From contig QOCQ01000017.1 in NCBI GenBank assembly GCA_003574685.1, positions 62,001-126,000 on the forward strand: DNA of 64,000 nucleotides, given 5' to 3'. This DNA is from Rhodospirillaceae bacterium SYSU D60007 (lineage in GTDB: Bacteria > Pseudomonadota > Alphaproteobacteria > Reyranellales > Reyranellaceae). Position numbers and translations under genes: made by a program. The number at the start of each line of letters is the position of its first letter. Position 1 is the stretch's first letter. Positions 17,303 through 25,596 of the stretch are shown here, piece by piece. Under the pieces are notes generated by a model. That model searched no databases, was not told where the DNA came from, and saw nothing but the letters and a program-made list of their open reading frames with translations.

Positions 17303-17812
17303 TCAGCCGGGCTTGCGGTCCTCCAGGTACTTCGCGAGGTAAGGTTCCTTGGGGATTTCGATCCAGCCCCGGAAAGTGTGTCCGTCTTCCAGCGTCAGTT
17401 CACCAATGTACCAGGCGACGGGTTGCTTGCGGATGCTCACACCCACCCGATAGGTCACGCCGCCGCGCGCCGCACTGGTCATGCTCTGGCTCTCGCGGTC
17501 ATATGCCATCGTCCAGGTTTCGAAGGACGGGATCTGCGTCTCGCGGGCGGCAGGCACGACCGTCGCCTTCAGGCGCAGACACTTTTCATGCAAGTGGGTC
17601 GCGGCCGTGGCCCGATGATAGTCCGTCTGCCCCCAGGCGCGCGACATGGCAGCCTGGGCCTTGGCCGATTGCAGGGTCGGGCAGACCGTGAACACCATCT
17701 GGCCCAGCTCGGCATTCAGCTTGACGAGACCCTCGGCCGAGGCGGTCGACAGGCACAGGGGAGACAGACCGGCGAGCAGGGCCCACCGGGCAAACGGAAG
17801 CGCAGATCGCAT
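17303..17812 (-). CDS. Exported hypothetical protein
   Basis: A 169-residue protein with a Sec signal peptide (MRSALPFARWALLAGLSPLC then LSTASAEG, cleavage after ASA). Two or three cysteines in the mature part (VCPTLQ and KCLRLK) could form a disulfide in the periplasm. The start is the ATG directly before the signal; its ribosome site is weak (GGTGA 4 nt upstream). No family is recognised. The 227-bp stretch between it and the gene at 17075 holds nothing I can identify. Confidence 0.6.
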   Translation of the reverse strand: MRSALPFARWALLAGLSPLCLSTASAEGLVKLNAELGQMVFTVCPTLQSAKAQAAMSRAWGQTDYHRATAATHLHEKCLRLKATVVPAARETQIPSFETWTMAYDRESQSMTSAARGGVTYRVGVSIRKQPVAWYIGELTLEDGHTFRGWIEIPKEPYLAKYLEDRKPG

Positions 17813-17992
17813 TACATCACCATATGTCGCGGGAAGACCCTGAATGTGCGGGAGACCAGCAAGGATCGGACCAGTAGCGAGTTCCCCCCGGCTCCCGCCC
17901 CGGCCGGCAGCAGCGGCGCAGCGCGGGCGCTTCTTACTGGATGCCCGCTCCACAGGCCACGGAAATTGCGTTCAGTATGGCTGCGCCTGCGG

Positions 17993-19417
17993 CTAGACAG
18001 GCAGGCGAAGGCGTGCACGCAGACCGCCGATGGGCGCGTCCTCCAGATGCAGTTCGCCGCCGTGGCTGCGCACCACATCGCGGGCGATGGTAAGGCCCAG
18101 GCCCACGCCGCCCGTACGCGGATTGCGCGACGCATCGAGCCGGAAGAACGGACGGAACGCATCCTCGCGGCGATCAGCGGGGATGCCGGGTCCGTCGTCA
18201 TCGACTGTGATCTCGATGGCGGTCTTGCGCCTTCGTGCGCGCAATTCCACGCGGCTGGCGTGGCGCAAGGCGTTGCCCACCAAATTGCTCAGGCACCGCT
18301 TCATCGCGACCGGCCGCAGCTTGATGGAAAGATCGCCGCTGAGGTCGACCCTGACGGCGCGGCCATCGCGCCGGGCACCATCCGCCACTTCTTCAAGAAG
18401 CTCGCCGACATCGACGAGCACCGGCTCCTCGTCGCCTTCGCCGCGCGCGAAGGCGAGATAGCCCTCGATCATGCGCTCCATGTCCAGCACGTCGGCTTCC
18501 AGCTCGCGTCGCTCGGGCCCTTCTTCCAGCATCGCCAGCCCCAGCTTCATGCGGGTAAGCGGCGTGCGAAGGTCGTGGCTGACGCCGGCCAGCATCTCGG
18601 TGCGCTGCTGGATCTGCCGGCGCAGGCGCTCGCGCATGGTGAGGAAAGCCCGGCCAGCCTGGCGCGCCTCCAGCGAACCCTCCGGCTCGAAATCGGCCAC
18701 GTCACGGCCCTTGCCCAGCGCATCGGCGATTCTGGCCAGCTTCCGGATCGGCTGCAGCTCGCGTCGCACAAAGAGGGTTGCCAGCCCGAAGAGTACCAGC
18801 GCCGAGCCCACCATGGCCGTCACGAACGCCCAGCTTGAGGTGGTATAGAGCCGGCCCAGCGGCGCCGTGAACTCGATGACCCCGTCAGACACCTGCACGG
18901 CGATCAGTACGCGCCGGTCTGTCGGCGCGGGATCGAGATAATAGGGCAGTCCGAGATAGTTATCGAGCGCGCTCGTGAGCTCGCGTTCGAGGATGCTGTA
19001 GAACGCAGCCGGACGCGATTGTTCAGGCAGCTTGGCATCCGGCTTGAATTCGACGGCCATGCGCACGTCGGCACGCGCGCGCTGCACGATCCACGCGAAA
19101 TTGGCTTCGCCGGGGAATTCGCTGTGCAGGGCCACGACCAGCTTGATGTCGCCCACCACCGAGCGCGACAGGCGACGGGTGACGTTGTCCCACAGGGCTT
19201 CGTAGAAGACGAAAGTGGCAATCAGCTGGAGAAGGATCGCGGGCACCACGATGGCAAGCGTGGCGCGCACGAAGAGCGTGCGTGGTGCCAGCTTGCCGAG
19301 CTTGCGGCCCAGCCGCAGCCGTCTCCATCCTACCAGCAGGCGCGCACTCCAGGTGGCAGGTCGCACAGCCGGGCGCGCCTCGGCCAGGGACGGCTCGTGG
19401 CTCCGCTCCACGCTCAT
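17993..19417 (-). CDS. Sensor histidine kinase, EnvZ-like
   Basis: A 474-residue membrane kinase. Order: cytoplasmic N-terminus, helix 1 (TLAIVVPAILLQLIATFVFY), a ~110-residue periplasmic sensor part, helix 2 (FVTAMVGSALVLFGLATLFV), a HAMP linker, the H-box AGVSHDLRTPLTRMKLGLAM with phospho-accepting His281, and an HATPase domain with N (NLVGNALRH), DDDGPGIP and GGVGLGLTIA boxes. It overlaps the response-regulator stop by ATGA, so the pair is translationally coupled. The signal sensed is unknown. Confidence 0.92.
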   Translation of the reverse strand: MSVERSHEPSLAEARPAVRPATWSARLLVGWRRLRLGRKLGKLAPRTLFVRATLAIVVPAILLQLIATFVFYEALWDNVTRRLSRSVVGDIKLVVALHSEFPGEANFAWIVQRARADVRMAVEFKPDAKLPEQSRPAAFYSILERELTSALDNYLGLPYYLDPAPTDRRVLIAVQVSDGVIEFTAPLGRLYTTSSWAFVTAMVGSALVLFGLATLFVRRELQPIRKLARIADALGKGRDVADFEPEGSLEARQAGRAFLTMRERLRRQIQQRTEMLAGVSHDLRTPLTRMKLGLAMLEEGPERRELEADVLDMERMIEGYLAFARGEGDEEPVLVDVGELLEEVADGARRDGRAVRVDLSGDLSIKLRPVAMKRCLSNLVGNALRHASRVELRARRRKTAIEITVDDDGPGIPADRREDAFRPFFRLDASRNPRTGGVGLGLTIARDVVRSHGGELHLEDAPIGGLRARLRLPV

Positions 19418-20112
19418 GTGCCTACCAGCCTGTAGCCCGTACCGCGCACCGTCTGCAGATATCGCGGAAACTTGGGATCATCCTCGATCTTGCGCCGCAA
19501 ACGGGTGACTTGCACGTCAATCGTGCGGGCGTTGACGTCACCGCCGACCAGATTCGCAAGCGCGTCGCGACTCATGTCCTGTCCCAGATTGAGCGCGAAA
19601 ACCCTGAGCAGGGCGCGTTCCGCGTCGGTCAGCTTGATCCGCTTGTCCCCGGCCGTCAGTTCGCCGTCACGAGGATCAAAGATGAGCGTCCCCATACGGA
19701 CGACGCCGTCCGCCGGGGCTGTTGCGGGCGCAGTGGTCTGGCTGGCGGCGCGCCGCAGGATGCTGCTGATCCTCAGGAGGAGCTCGCGGGGTTCGAACGG
19801 CTTGGGCAGGTAATCGTCGGCACCACGCTCCAGCCCGGCAATGCGGTCCCTGGGCTCGCCCATCGCCGTCAGCATCAGGATGGGGATCGGCTTTTTCTGT
19901 TGCCGCAGCGCCGCCGCGAGATCGAGGCCGCTTTCGCCGGGCATCATGACGTCGAGCACCATCAGGTCGAAATCCATGCTGGTGAGCCGGTCGCGCGCCT
20001 CGGCCGCATCGGCCGCGCCGGTGACCCGAAATCCGTTGCGCGAGAGGAAGCTGCGCAGCAGCTCGCGCAAACGGTGATCGTCATCGACCACAAGAATGTG
20101 GGCCTTGTCCAT
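19414..20112 (-). CDS. OmpR-family response regulator (PetR-like)
   Basis: A 232-residue two-domain regulator: receiver (1-120, acidic pocket DDD at 10-12, phospho-Asp54 in LMVLDVMMPGE, Lys in YLPKPFEP) and a winged-helix DNA-binding domain ending in YLQTVRGTGYRLVGT. It takes phosphate from the adjacent kinase. The order MarR-type gene, OmpR-type gene matches the petP-petR pair described in Rhodobacter capsulatus, where they lie near cytochrome bc1 genes; here no bc1 genes are present, so targets are not known. Confidence 0.9.
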   Translation of the reverse strand: MDKAHILVVDDDHRLRELLRSFLSRNGFRVTGAADAAEARDRLTSMDFDLMVLDVMMPGESGLDLAAALRQQKKPIPILMLTAMGEPRDRIAGLERGADDYLPKPFEPRELLLRISSILRRAASQTTAPATAPADGVVRMGTLIFDPRDGELTAGDKRIKLTDAERALLRVFALNLGQDMSRDALANLVGGDVNARTIDVQVTRLRRKIEDDPKFPRYLQTVRGTGYRLVGT

Positions 20113-20130
20113 GCCGCGCTCCGGCGCAGG

Positions 20131-20631
20131 TCAGCGGGCGCGCGTCAATTGCCGCTCGATCTCCGGCCGTTCCTCGGGATCGAGCATGCCCAGCAGCACA
20201 CGGTGAAAGGCTTCCATCGCGGGGGCCCCTGACTCGCTGAAGGCACGGGCAAAGCGTGCCTGCTGGCGTGCGGTCAGCTCGCGTTCGAGGGCTTCGCCTC
20301 TAGGCGTCAGTGCCAGCAGCCGCTGCCGGCGGTCGCGTGCGCCGGTGTCCTGATGCACATAGCCGCCGTCGATCAGCTCGCGCAGCACGCGGGACAGCGA
20401 CTGCTTCGTGATCTTCAGAATCCGCAGCAATCCGCCCACTGTGATGCCCGGATGCCGCCCGATGAAATAGATGGCGCGATGATGCGCCCGCCCGAAGCCG
20501 GCATCTGCCAGCATCGCATCGGCCTCGCCGGTGAAGTCGCGGTAGGCAAAGAACATCAGCTCGATGCTGCGCCGCAGATCCTCGTCACGCACGAAGGTCG
20601 GCAATGCGGTCATCGCTCGGGCGTCAGCCAT
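20131..20631 (-). CDS. MarR-family transcription regulator (PetP-like)
   Basis: A 166-residue winged-helix regulator: helical dimerisation ends around HPGITVGGLLRILKITKQSL and the DRRQRLLALTPRG wing typical of MarR. AGGA 8 nt before the chosen ATG supports this start; an ATG three codons earlier is also possible. It is the first gene of the MarR-OmpR-kinase operon (18 nt to the next) and is divergent from the aminotransferase gene. A perfect 15-bp palindrome in the shared promoter region is a plausible operator for it. Confidence 0.85.
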   Translation of the reverse strand: MADARAMTALPTFVRDEDLRRSIELMFFAYRDFTGEADAMLADAGFGRAHHRAIYFIGRHPGITVGGLLRILKITKQSLSRVLRELIDGGYVHQDTGARDRRQRLLALTPRGEALERELTARQQARFARAFSESGAPAMEAFHRVLLGMLDPEERPEIERQLTRAR

Positions 20632-20725
20632 CGGCAGCATCCTGAAATCGTATGGGTGCTTTTTAGCGATCTGCCCGCTTTCCGAAAAGTCCCGTTTCGG
20701 GATGTTTATCCCGTACTGTCCGGAA

Positions 20726-20755
20726 TTGACAAGGACAATATGACTGTCATATCGT
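20726..20755 (+). promoter_or_regulatory. Promoter of the aminotransferase gene with overlapping palindrome
   Basis: TTGACA (20726-20731) is followed after 17-18 bp by a weak -10 (ATATCG/TATCGT). A perfect palindrome ATATGAC-T-GTCATAT (20738-20752) fills the spacer and touches the -10. That is where a repressor would sit, and MarR proteins bind palindromes of this size. The regulator encoded in the opposite direction is the obvious candidate. Confidence 0.5.
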
Positions 20756-20781
20756 TTTTTTATTACTGGTGGAGGGCGATA

Positions 20782-21719
20782 ATGGCAACTTCAGGTCCTA
20801 TGGACGACCGTGATGGAATGATCTGGCTCGATGGCCAGCTCGTGCCATGGCGCGATGCCCGTACTCACGTGCTGAGCCATGCGTTGCACTACGGATCCGC
20901 CGTGTTCGAGGGTGAGCGCATTTATGGGGGCCGTGTCTTCCGGCTGGCGGCGCACAGTGCGCGTCTGATCCGCTCGGCACGGCTGATGGATTTCGAGCTG
21001 CCATGGACGCGCGCCGAGATCGACGCGGCGACACGGGCCGTGGTCGCGGCCGATCGGCTGACCAGCGGCTATGTGCGGCCGATTGCCTGGCGCGGTGCCG
21101 AGACGCTGGGCGTGTCGGCGCTTGGTACGCGCGTGCATCTGGCAATCGCACCATGGCAATGGACGCACTACTTCTCGCGCGAGGCACGGCTTCGTGGCAT
21201 CCGGCTGACGCTGGCCGGCTTCCGCCGCCCGCCGCCGGAGAGCGCGCCCGGCGAGAGCAAGGCCTGCGGGCTCTATGTCATCTGCACGCTGGAGAAGGAC
21301 CGCGCGATCAAGGCAGGCTTCGATGATGCCCTGATGCTGGACTGGCAGGGGCGCGTCGCCGAAGCGACAGGCGCCAACATCTTCTCGTGATAGACGGCCG
21401 ACTGGTGACGCCCTCACCGCAGAACTTCCTCGACGGGATCACGCGCCGCGCCGTGATGGCGCTGGCGCAAGCCCGTGGCATCGCCGTGGAGGAGCGCGAG
21501 GTGTGGCCCCAGGACCTCGAGCGTGCCAGCGAGGTCTTCCTGACCGGCACGGCGGCCGAGATCACGCCCGTCCGCGAAATCGACGGCCAGCACTACCAGG
21601 TGGGTCCGCTGACGCCAAAGCTCATCGACGATTTCGCCGTACTGGTGGCGCAACCGGATTGCGAAGGCTTCGGCGAATCAGTTCACTTGGGATCCGTCGA
21701 AGTGGAACGGGCCGCGTAA
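20782..21719 (+). pseudogene. ilvE: Branched-chain-amino-acid aminotransferase (class IV), frameshifted
   Basis: A PLP-dependent class IV aminotransferase of about 312 residues broken by one missing base. The first 202 codons run to EATGANIFS and then TGA-TAG; the next frame continues without loss as VIDGRLVTPSPQNFLDGITR. Adding one C at 21384-21386 (CTTCTCG to CTTCCTCG) restores ANIFLVIDGRL, the usual family sequence. The PLP Lys lies in GESKACGLY. It would transfer amino groups between Leu/Ile/Val and 2-oxoglutarate. GGAGG lies 6 nt before the ATG. Conservation on both sides suggests a recent lesion or a sequencing error. Confidence 0.85.
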
Positions 21720-21722
21720 CGC

Positions 21723-22193
21723 TCAGTCCTTCTCCCATTTCCGGGCCGCCGCATCGTCAGCGGCGTGTGCGGCGACCCAGGCATCGCCTGCCGGCGTTTC
21801 TTCCAGCTTCCAGAACGGTGCTTTGGTCTTGAGCCAGTCGATCAGAAACCGGCACGCATCAAACGCGGCGTCACGGTGCGGGGACGCGGCGAGGACAAGG
21901 ACGATTCGCTCACCCGGCTCCAGCCGTCCGTAGCGGTGAACGATCAGCGAAGCATCGAGTAGCCAGCGGCGATGGGCCTCGGCCTCGATGTCGGCCAGTG
22001 CCTTCTCGGTCACGCCGGGCCAATGCTCCAGCGTCATCGCCTTCACCGCATCGCGATGATAGCCCTCGCGCACATGCAGATCGCGCACGAGGCCCACAAA
22101 GCTGACGATCGCGCCAATGCGTGGATTGCCGCGGACCAGCGCCTCGGTTTCGGCGCCGACATCGAAATCCTCGCGCTGGAGACGCACAGCCAT
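21723..22193 (-). CDS. moaE: Molybdopterin synthase catalytic subunit
   Basis: A 156-residue MoaE. Together with the thiocarboxylated MoaD it inserts two sulfurs into cyclic pyranopterin monophosphate to make molybdopterin. Visible family blocks: IGAIVSFVGLVRD, the AMTLEHWPGVTEKAL segment, RYGRLEPGE and the KAPFWKLEE region with the active-site Lys. It starts 10 nt after the moaD stop. The start ATG has GAGG 8 nt upstream; a longer frame would overlap moaD. Confidence 0.93.
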   Translation of the reverse strand: MAVRLQREDFDVGAETEALVRGNPRIGAIVSFVGLVRDLHVREGYHRDAVKAMTLEHWPGVTEKALADIEAEAHRRWLLDASLIVHRYGRLEPGERIVLVLAASPHRDAAFDACRFLIDWLKTKAPFWKLEETPAGDAWVAAHAADDAAARKWEKD

Positions 22194-22203
22194 CCGGTAT
22201 GCC

Positions 22204-22455
22204 TCAGCCGCCGGTGAAGGGCGGAAAGAATGCAACCTCGCGCGCGCCGGCGACCGGCGCATCGAGCTTCACTACCTGCTGGTCGATGGCTGCACCGAAT
22301 ACCTTTGCCTCGCTGAAAGCCTCGGCATGTCGGGGGCTGCGCCGGGCCAGCCAGTCGATCAGATCCTGAACGGTACGCACATCGTCGGGCGGCGTCACGT
22401 CCTCCTCGGCAACGCCGGCCTTCTGTCGCATCCAGGCAAAGTACTTGATCTTCAC
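22204..22455 (-). CDS. moaD: Molybdopterin synthase sulfur-carrier subunit
   Basis: An 83-residue ubiquitin-fold sulfur carrier ending in the required Gly-Gly (FFPPFTGG); the terminal Gly is adenylated and turned into a thiocarboxylate that supplies sulfur to MoaE. It starts with GTG (GTG-AAG-ATC-AAG), 6 nt after GGGGAG, and that GTG overlaps the pgsA stop as GTGA, so translation is coupled. Longer frames would run through pgsA. Confidence 0.92.
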   Translation of the reverse strand: MKIKYFAWMRQKAGVAEEDVTPPDDVRTVQDLIDWLARRSPRHAEAFSEAKVFGAAIDQQVVKLDAPVAGAREVAFFPPFTGG

Positions 22456-23105
22456 GCCGATCTCCCCTTTGCGCGGCGGCGGTCTTCCTCCGGACGCTGT
22501 GCCGCTCCGATAGGGCGGGGCGGCGGCAGGGCCGCAGGATCCTCCATCATGTGCTTCAGGCCCGCACGCAGGTAGTCGTAGCCGGTCCACAGCGTCAGTG
22601 CCGCCGAAGCCCAGAGCAGCGCCAGCCCGAGCGGCATCACCCAGGGCGGGCCGGCGTCTCCGACCAGCAGGACTGCGAGCGCCAGCATCTGGATCGCGGT
22701 CTTCCACTTGGCCGCGCTGCTCACCGGCAGCCCCACGCGCAGTTCCGCGAGAAATTCGCGCAGGCCGGACACCATGATCTCGCGGCACAGGATGACGAGC
22801 GCGGCCACGATATGCACGCCCTGAAGCGTGCCGAACGCGCACATCAGCAGCAGCACCGATCCGACCAGCAGCTTGTCGGCGATGGGATCGAGAAACCGCC
22901 CCAGTCGGGACACCTGCTGCCATCGGCGCGCCAGCCAGCCGTCGAAGTAATCGGTCACGCTGGCAGCGATGAACAGCAAGGCCGCGATCCAGTGCGACCA
23001 GCCGCTGTCGAGCAGGCCGCCGGACCCGGCCGCCATCGAGGCGAGAACCAGAGGAATCGCCGCAATGCGCGCCAGAGTCAGAAGGTTGGGCAGGTTGAAC
23101 AGCAT
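22452..23105 (-). CDS. pgsA: CDP-diacylglycerol-glycerol-3-phosphate 3-phosphatidyltransferase
   Basis: A 217-residue inner-membrane enzyme that joins CDP-diacylglycerol and glycerol-3-phosphate, the committed step to phosphatidylglycerol. The CDP-alcohol phosphatidyltransferase signature is complete: D52, D55-G56, A59-R60, G69, D73, D77 in TDYFDGWLARRWQQVSRLGR and after. Helices surround it. An alternative ATG 20 codons upstream (inside the end of uvrC) is possible, but MLFNLPNLLTLARI is the usual N-terminus. The gene lies between uvrC and moaD, an order common in alphaproteobacteria. Confidence 0.93.
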   Translation of the reverse strand: MLFNLPNLLTLARIAAIPLVLASMAAGSGGLLDSGWSHWIAALLFIAASVTDYFDGWLARRWQQVSRLGRFLDPIADKLLVGSVLLLMCAFGTLQGVHIVAALVILCREIMVSGLREFLAELRVGLPVSSAAKWKTAIQMLALAVLLVGDAGPPWVMPLGLALLWASAALTLWTGYDYLRAGLKHMMEDPAALPPPRPIGAAQRPEEDRRRAKGRSA

Positions 23106-23139
23106 CGATCGGCGGCGAGCGGCGGCTTGCTCGCCGACT

Positions 23140-25173
23140 CTACCCGCCGCTTCGGAAGTGGTCATAGATTTTCTTCGCCATGGTGCGGGATACGCCGGGA
23201 ACGGCTTGCAGATCCTCCAGTGTCGCCGTGGCAACGGCACGCGCCGAGCCGAAATGATGCAGCAGGGCGCGCTTGCGGCTGGCACCAATGCCCGGCACCT
23301 CGTCGAGCCCTGAACGCGATATGCCCATCGACCGGCGCGTACGGTGCGTGCCGATCGCGAAACGGTGCGCCTCGTCGCGCAGGCGCTGCAGGAAGTAGAG
23401 AACAGGCGCGCGCGGCTCGAGGGTGAAGGGCGCGCGGCCGGGCATGAAGAACCGCTCGCGCCCGGCATCGCGGTCGGGCCCCTTGGCGATCGAAACCAGC
23501 GCCACATCATCGATGGCCAGCTCGGCGAACACTTCCAGCGCCGCATTGAGCTGGCCCAGCCCGCCGTCGATCAGGACCAGATCGGGCCACAGGCCCTTGC
23601 CGCGTTCCGGATCTTCCTTGAGGGCGCGCCGGAAGCGCCGCATCAGGACCTCGCGCATCATGCCGTAATCATCGCCGGCGCTGATGGTTCCGTCAGCATT
23701 GCCGGCAGGCACAGGATCGGCACCCGGTGTCGCAGCCGTACGGATGTTGAACTTGCGGTACTGGTTCTTGAGGAAGCCTTCGGGGCCAGCGACGATCATG
23801 GCGCCGACCGCATCGCTGCCCTGGATATGGCTGTTGTCGTAGACCTCGATGCGCTGCGGCGCCGCTTCCAGACCGAAGACCTCGGCAACACCCTCCAGCA
23901 GCTTGCGCTGGGATGCGCTCTCGGCCGTTCGCCGGCCCAACGCTTCGCGCGCATTGGCCAGCGCATGTTCCATCAGGTCCCGGCGTGGGCCGCGCTGCGG
24001 GCTGATGATCTCCACCCGCCGATTGCCGGCAGCCAGCGACAGCGCTGCGGCGACCAGATCAGATTCCGGCAACGCATGGCTGACCAGGATTTCCCGGGCC
24101 ACCGGTCGGCCGCTGTAGAACTGGCCGATGAATGACGACAGCACCTCGCCCACTTCCAGCTCGCGGCCGTGACTGGGAAAGTAGGCCTTGTTGCCGAGGT
24201 TGTTGCCGGCGCGCACGAAGAACACCTGCACGCAGATCTGGCCGCCTTCCTCGTAGGCGGCAAAAACGTCGGCTTCCTCGATGCCGGAGATCTCGATCGA
24301 CTGATGCGCCTGGATGGCTGTCAGCGCGCGGATGCGGTCGCGCAGCACGGCCGCACGCTCGAATTCCAGATTGGCGCTGGCCACCTCCATGCGCTGCGAG
24401 AGCTGTTCCTGGACCTCGCGGCTCTTGCCGCCCAGGAAGTTGCGCACGTCGTCGACGATCGAGGCGTACTCCTCCGCCGTCACGCGCGCCACGCAGGGTG
24501 CCACGCATCGCTTGATCTGGTACTGCAGACAGGGCCGCGTTCTGTTGGCGAAGATCGAGTCCGAGCACGAGCGCAGCGGAAAGGCGCGCTGGAGCGTATA
24601 GAGCGTCCGGTTGACAGCTCCGGCCGAGGCGAAGGGGCCGAAATATTCGTCAGTCTGGTTGCGTGCGCCGCGGTGCTTGGCAAGCTGGGCCCAGGGATGA
24701 TCGCGGCGGATGACGATGTATGGAAAGGACTTGTCGTCGCGCAGCAGGACGTTGAAGCGGGGTTTGAAGCGCTTGATGAGGTTGTTTTCCAGCAGCAACG
24801 CTTCGGCTTCGCTGTCGGTGACGACGAACTCCATGGCCGCCGTTGCCGACACCATCCGCATCAGCCGTGTCGAAAGGCGTATCGGCTGCGTGTAGGCCGC
24901 CACACGGCTCCTGAGCTGGCGCGCCTTGCCCACGTAGAGCACGTCGCCCCTGGCGTCGATCATCCGGTAGACGCCGGGCTTGCGCGGCAGCGTCCTGACA
25001 TAGGACGCAATGACCGCCGCACCCGAAGCCATCGTGCCTTCGGCCAGGACCGGATCGCGGGCGCTCTCGACGGCAGCCCCTTCCGGCGGCGGCCCTGACG
25101 GTGCCGCCGGTTGGGTTACCGGAGCTTCGGTCGGCGCAATGGCCGACGCATTGTCTTCGATCTTGCCGGACAT
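23140..25173 (-). CDS. uvrC: Excinuclease ABC subunit C
   Basis: A 677-residue nuclease that makes both cuts around bulky DNA lesions after UvrB loading. Order: a Pro/Ala-rich leader of ~47 residues, GIY-YIG domain (KPGVYRMIDARGDVLYVGKA), Cys segment, UVR motif (LEFERAAVLRDRIRALTA), the RNase H-like endonuclease (RIEVYDNSHIQG, DLVLIDGGLGQL) and two helix-hairpin-helix motifs (LDEVPGIGASRKRALL, LQAVPGVSRTMAKKIY). The leader is longer than usual and an internal ATG at 25032 (MASGAAVIASYV) is close to the standard start. The ribosome site before 25173 is weak. Confidence 0.95.
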   Translation of the reverse strand: MSGKIEDNASAIAPTEAPVTQPAAPSGPPPEGAAVESARDPVLAEGTMASGAAVIASYVRTLPRKPGVYRMIDARGDVLYVGKARQLRSRVAAYTQPIRLSTRLMRMVSATAAMEFVVTDSEAEALLLENNLIKRFKPRFNVLLRDDKSFPYIVIRRDHPWAQLAKHRGARNQTDEYFGPFASAGAVNRTLYTLQRAFPLRSCSDSIFANRTRPCLQYQIKRCVAPCVARVTAEEYASIVDDVRNFLGGKSREVQEQLSQRMEVASANLEFERAAVLRDRIRALTAIQAHQSIEISGIEEADVFAAYEEGGQICVQVFFVRAGNNLGNKAYFPSHGRELEVGEVLSSFIGQFYSGRPVAREILVSHALPESDLVAAALSLAAGNRRVEIISPQRGPRRDLMEHALANAREALGRRTAESASQRKLLEGVAEVFGLEAAPQRIEVYDNSHIQGSDAVGAMIVAGPEGFLKNQYRKFNIRTAATPGADPVPAGNADGTISAGDDYGMMREVLMRRFRRALKEDPERGKGLWPDLVLIDGGLGQLNAALEVFAELAIDDVALVSIAKGPDRDAGRERFFMPGRAPFTLEPRAPVLYFLQRLRDEAHRFAIGTHRTRRSMGISRSGLDEVPGIGASRKRALLHHFGSARAVATATLEDLQAVPGVSRTMAKKIYDHFRSGG

Positions 25174-25596
25174 GATCCGCAACTAACGTCTCGCCCCCTT
25201 CTTCGGCCGTTCGGTCCGCCCTGGCCAGCAGAAATCGTTGCCCTTTCGCTGCGTAGCGCACCTGCAAAGCGGGTCAGACATTCATGTGGATAAGCCTGTG
25301 GGCTGACGCAACGGCGCGCCGGTCGCAGCTTGCGTCACGCGCGCGGGCGAAATCGTCCGGCGGGTCAGCGGTCACCCATTCCCTTGGCACCAAGGCATTG
25401 ATATACGGAGGAAATATCGGCTTTCACGTTTCCGCAGACAATCTGTCAAACGGCAGATTGCCTGCCATACAACCATAACAATGTCCGCAGATGCCCTGTG
25501 TACAGATGCCGCGGGCATTTGTCTCGCGACGTGGTGAATTGACCGGATGACCCATGCCGCTGACGATGACTGCGATCCCCGACAGCTTGGGAATTG
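25174..25596. other. 423-bp intergenic region upstream of the DsbD-alpha-like gene
   Basis: No gene is supported. It contains an inverted repeat CAATCTG / CAGATTG with an 8-nt loop (25439-25460), two direct CAGATGCC copies 25 nt beyond it, and a lone ribosome-site-like GGAGGAAAT (25417-25425) without a start codon at the right distance. It must hold the divergent promoters of uvrC and the redox gene, but I cannot place hexamers with confidence. Confidence 0.5.

Noticed and set aside
21376-21393. The TGA that ends the first part of the aminotransferase as a second selenocysteine codon
   Set aside because: It is followed at once by TAG, the family has Leu-Val here and not Cys, and the protein continues in another frame. 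A frameshift explains it.
25284-25478. 64-codon frame upstream of the DsbD-alpha-like gene
   Set aside because: No ribosome site at its start and no conserved-looking sequence; the lone GGAGGAAAT inside it has no start codon at a useful distance.
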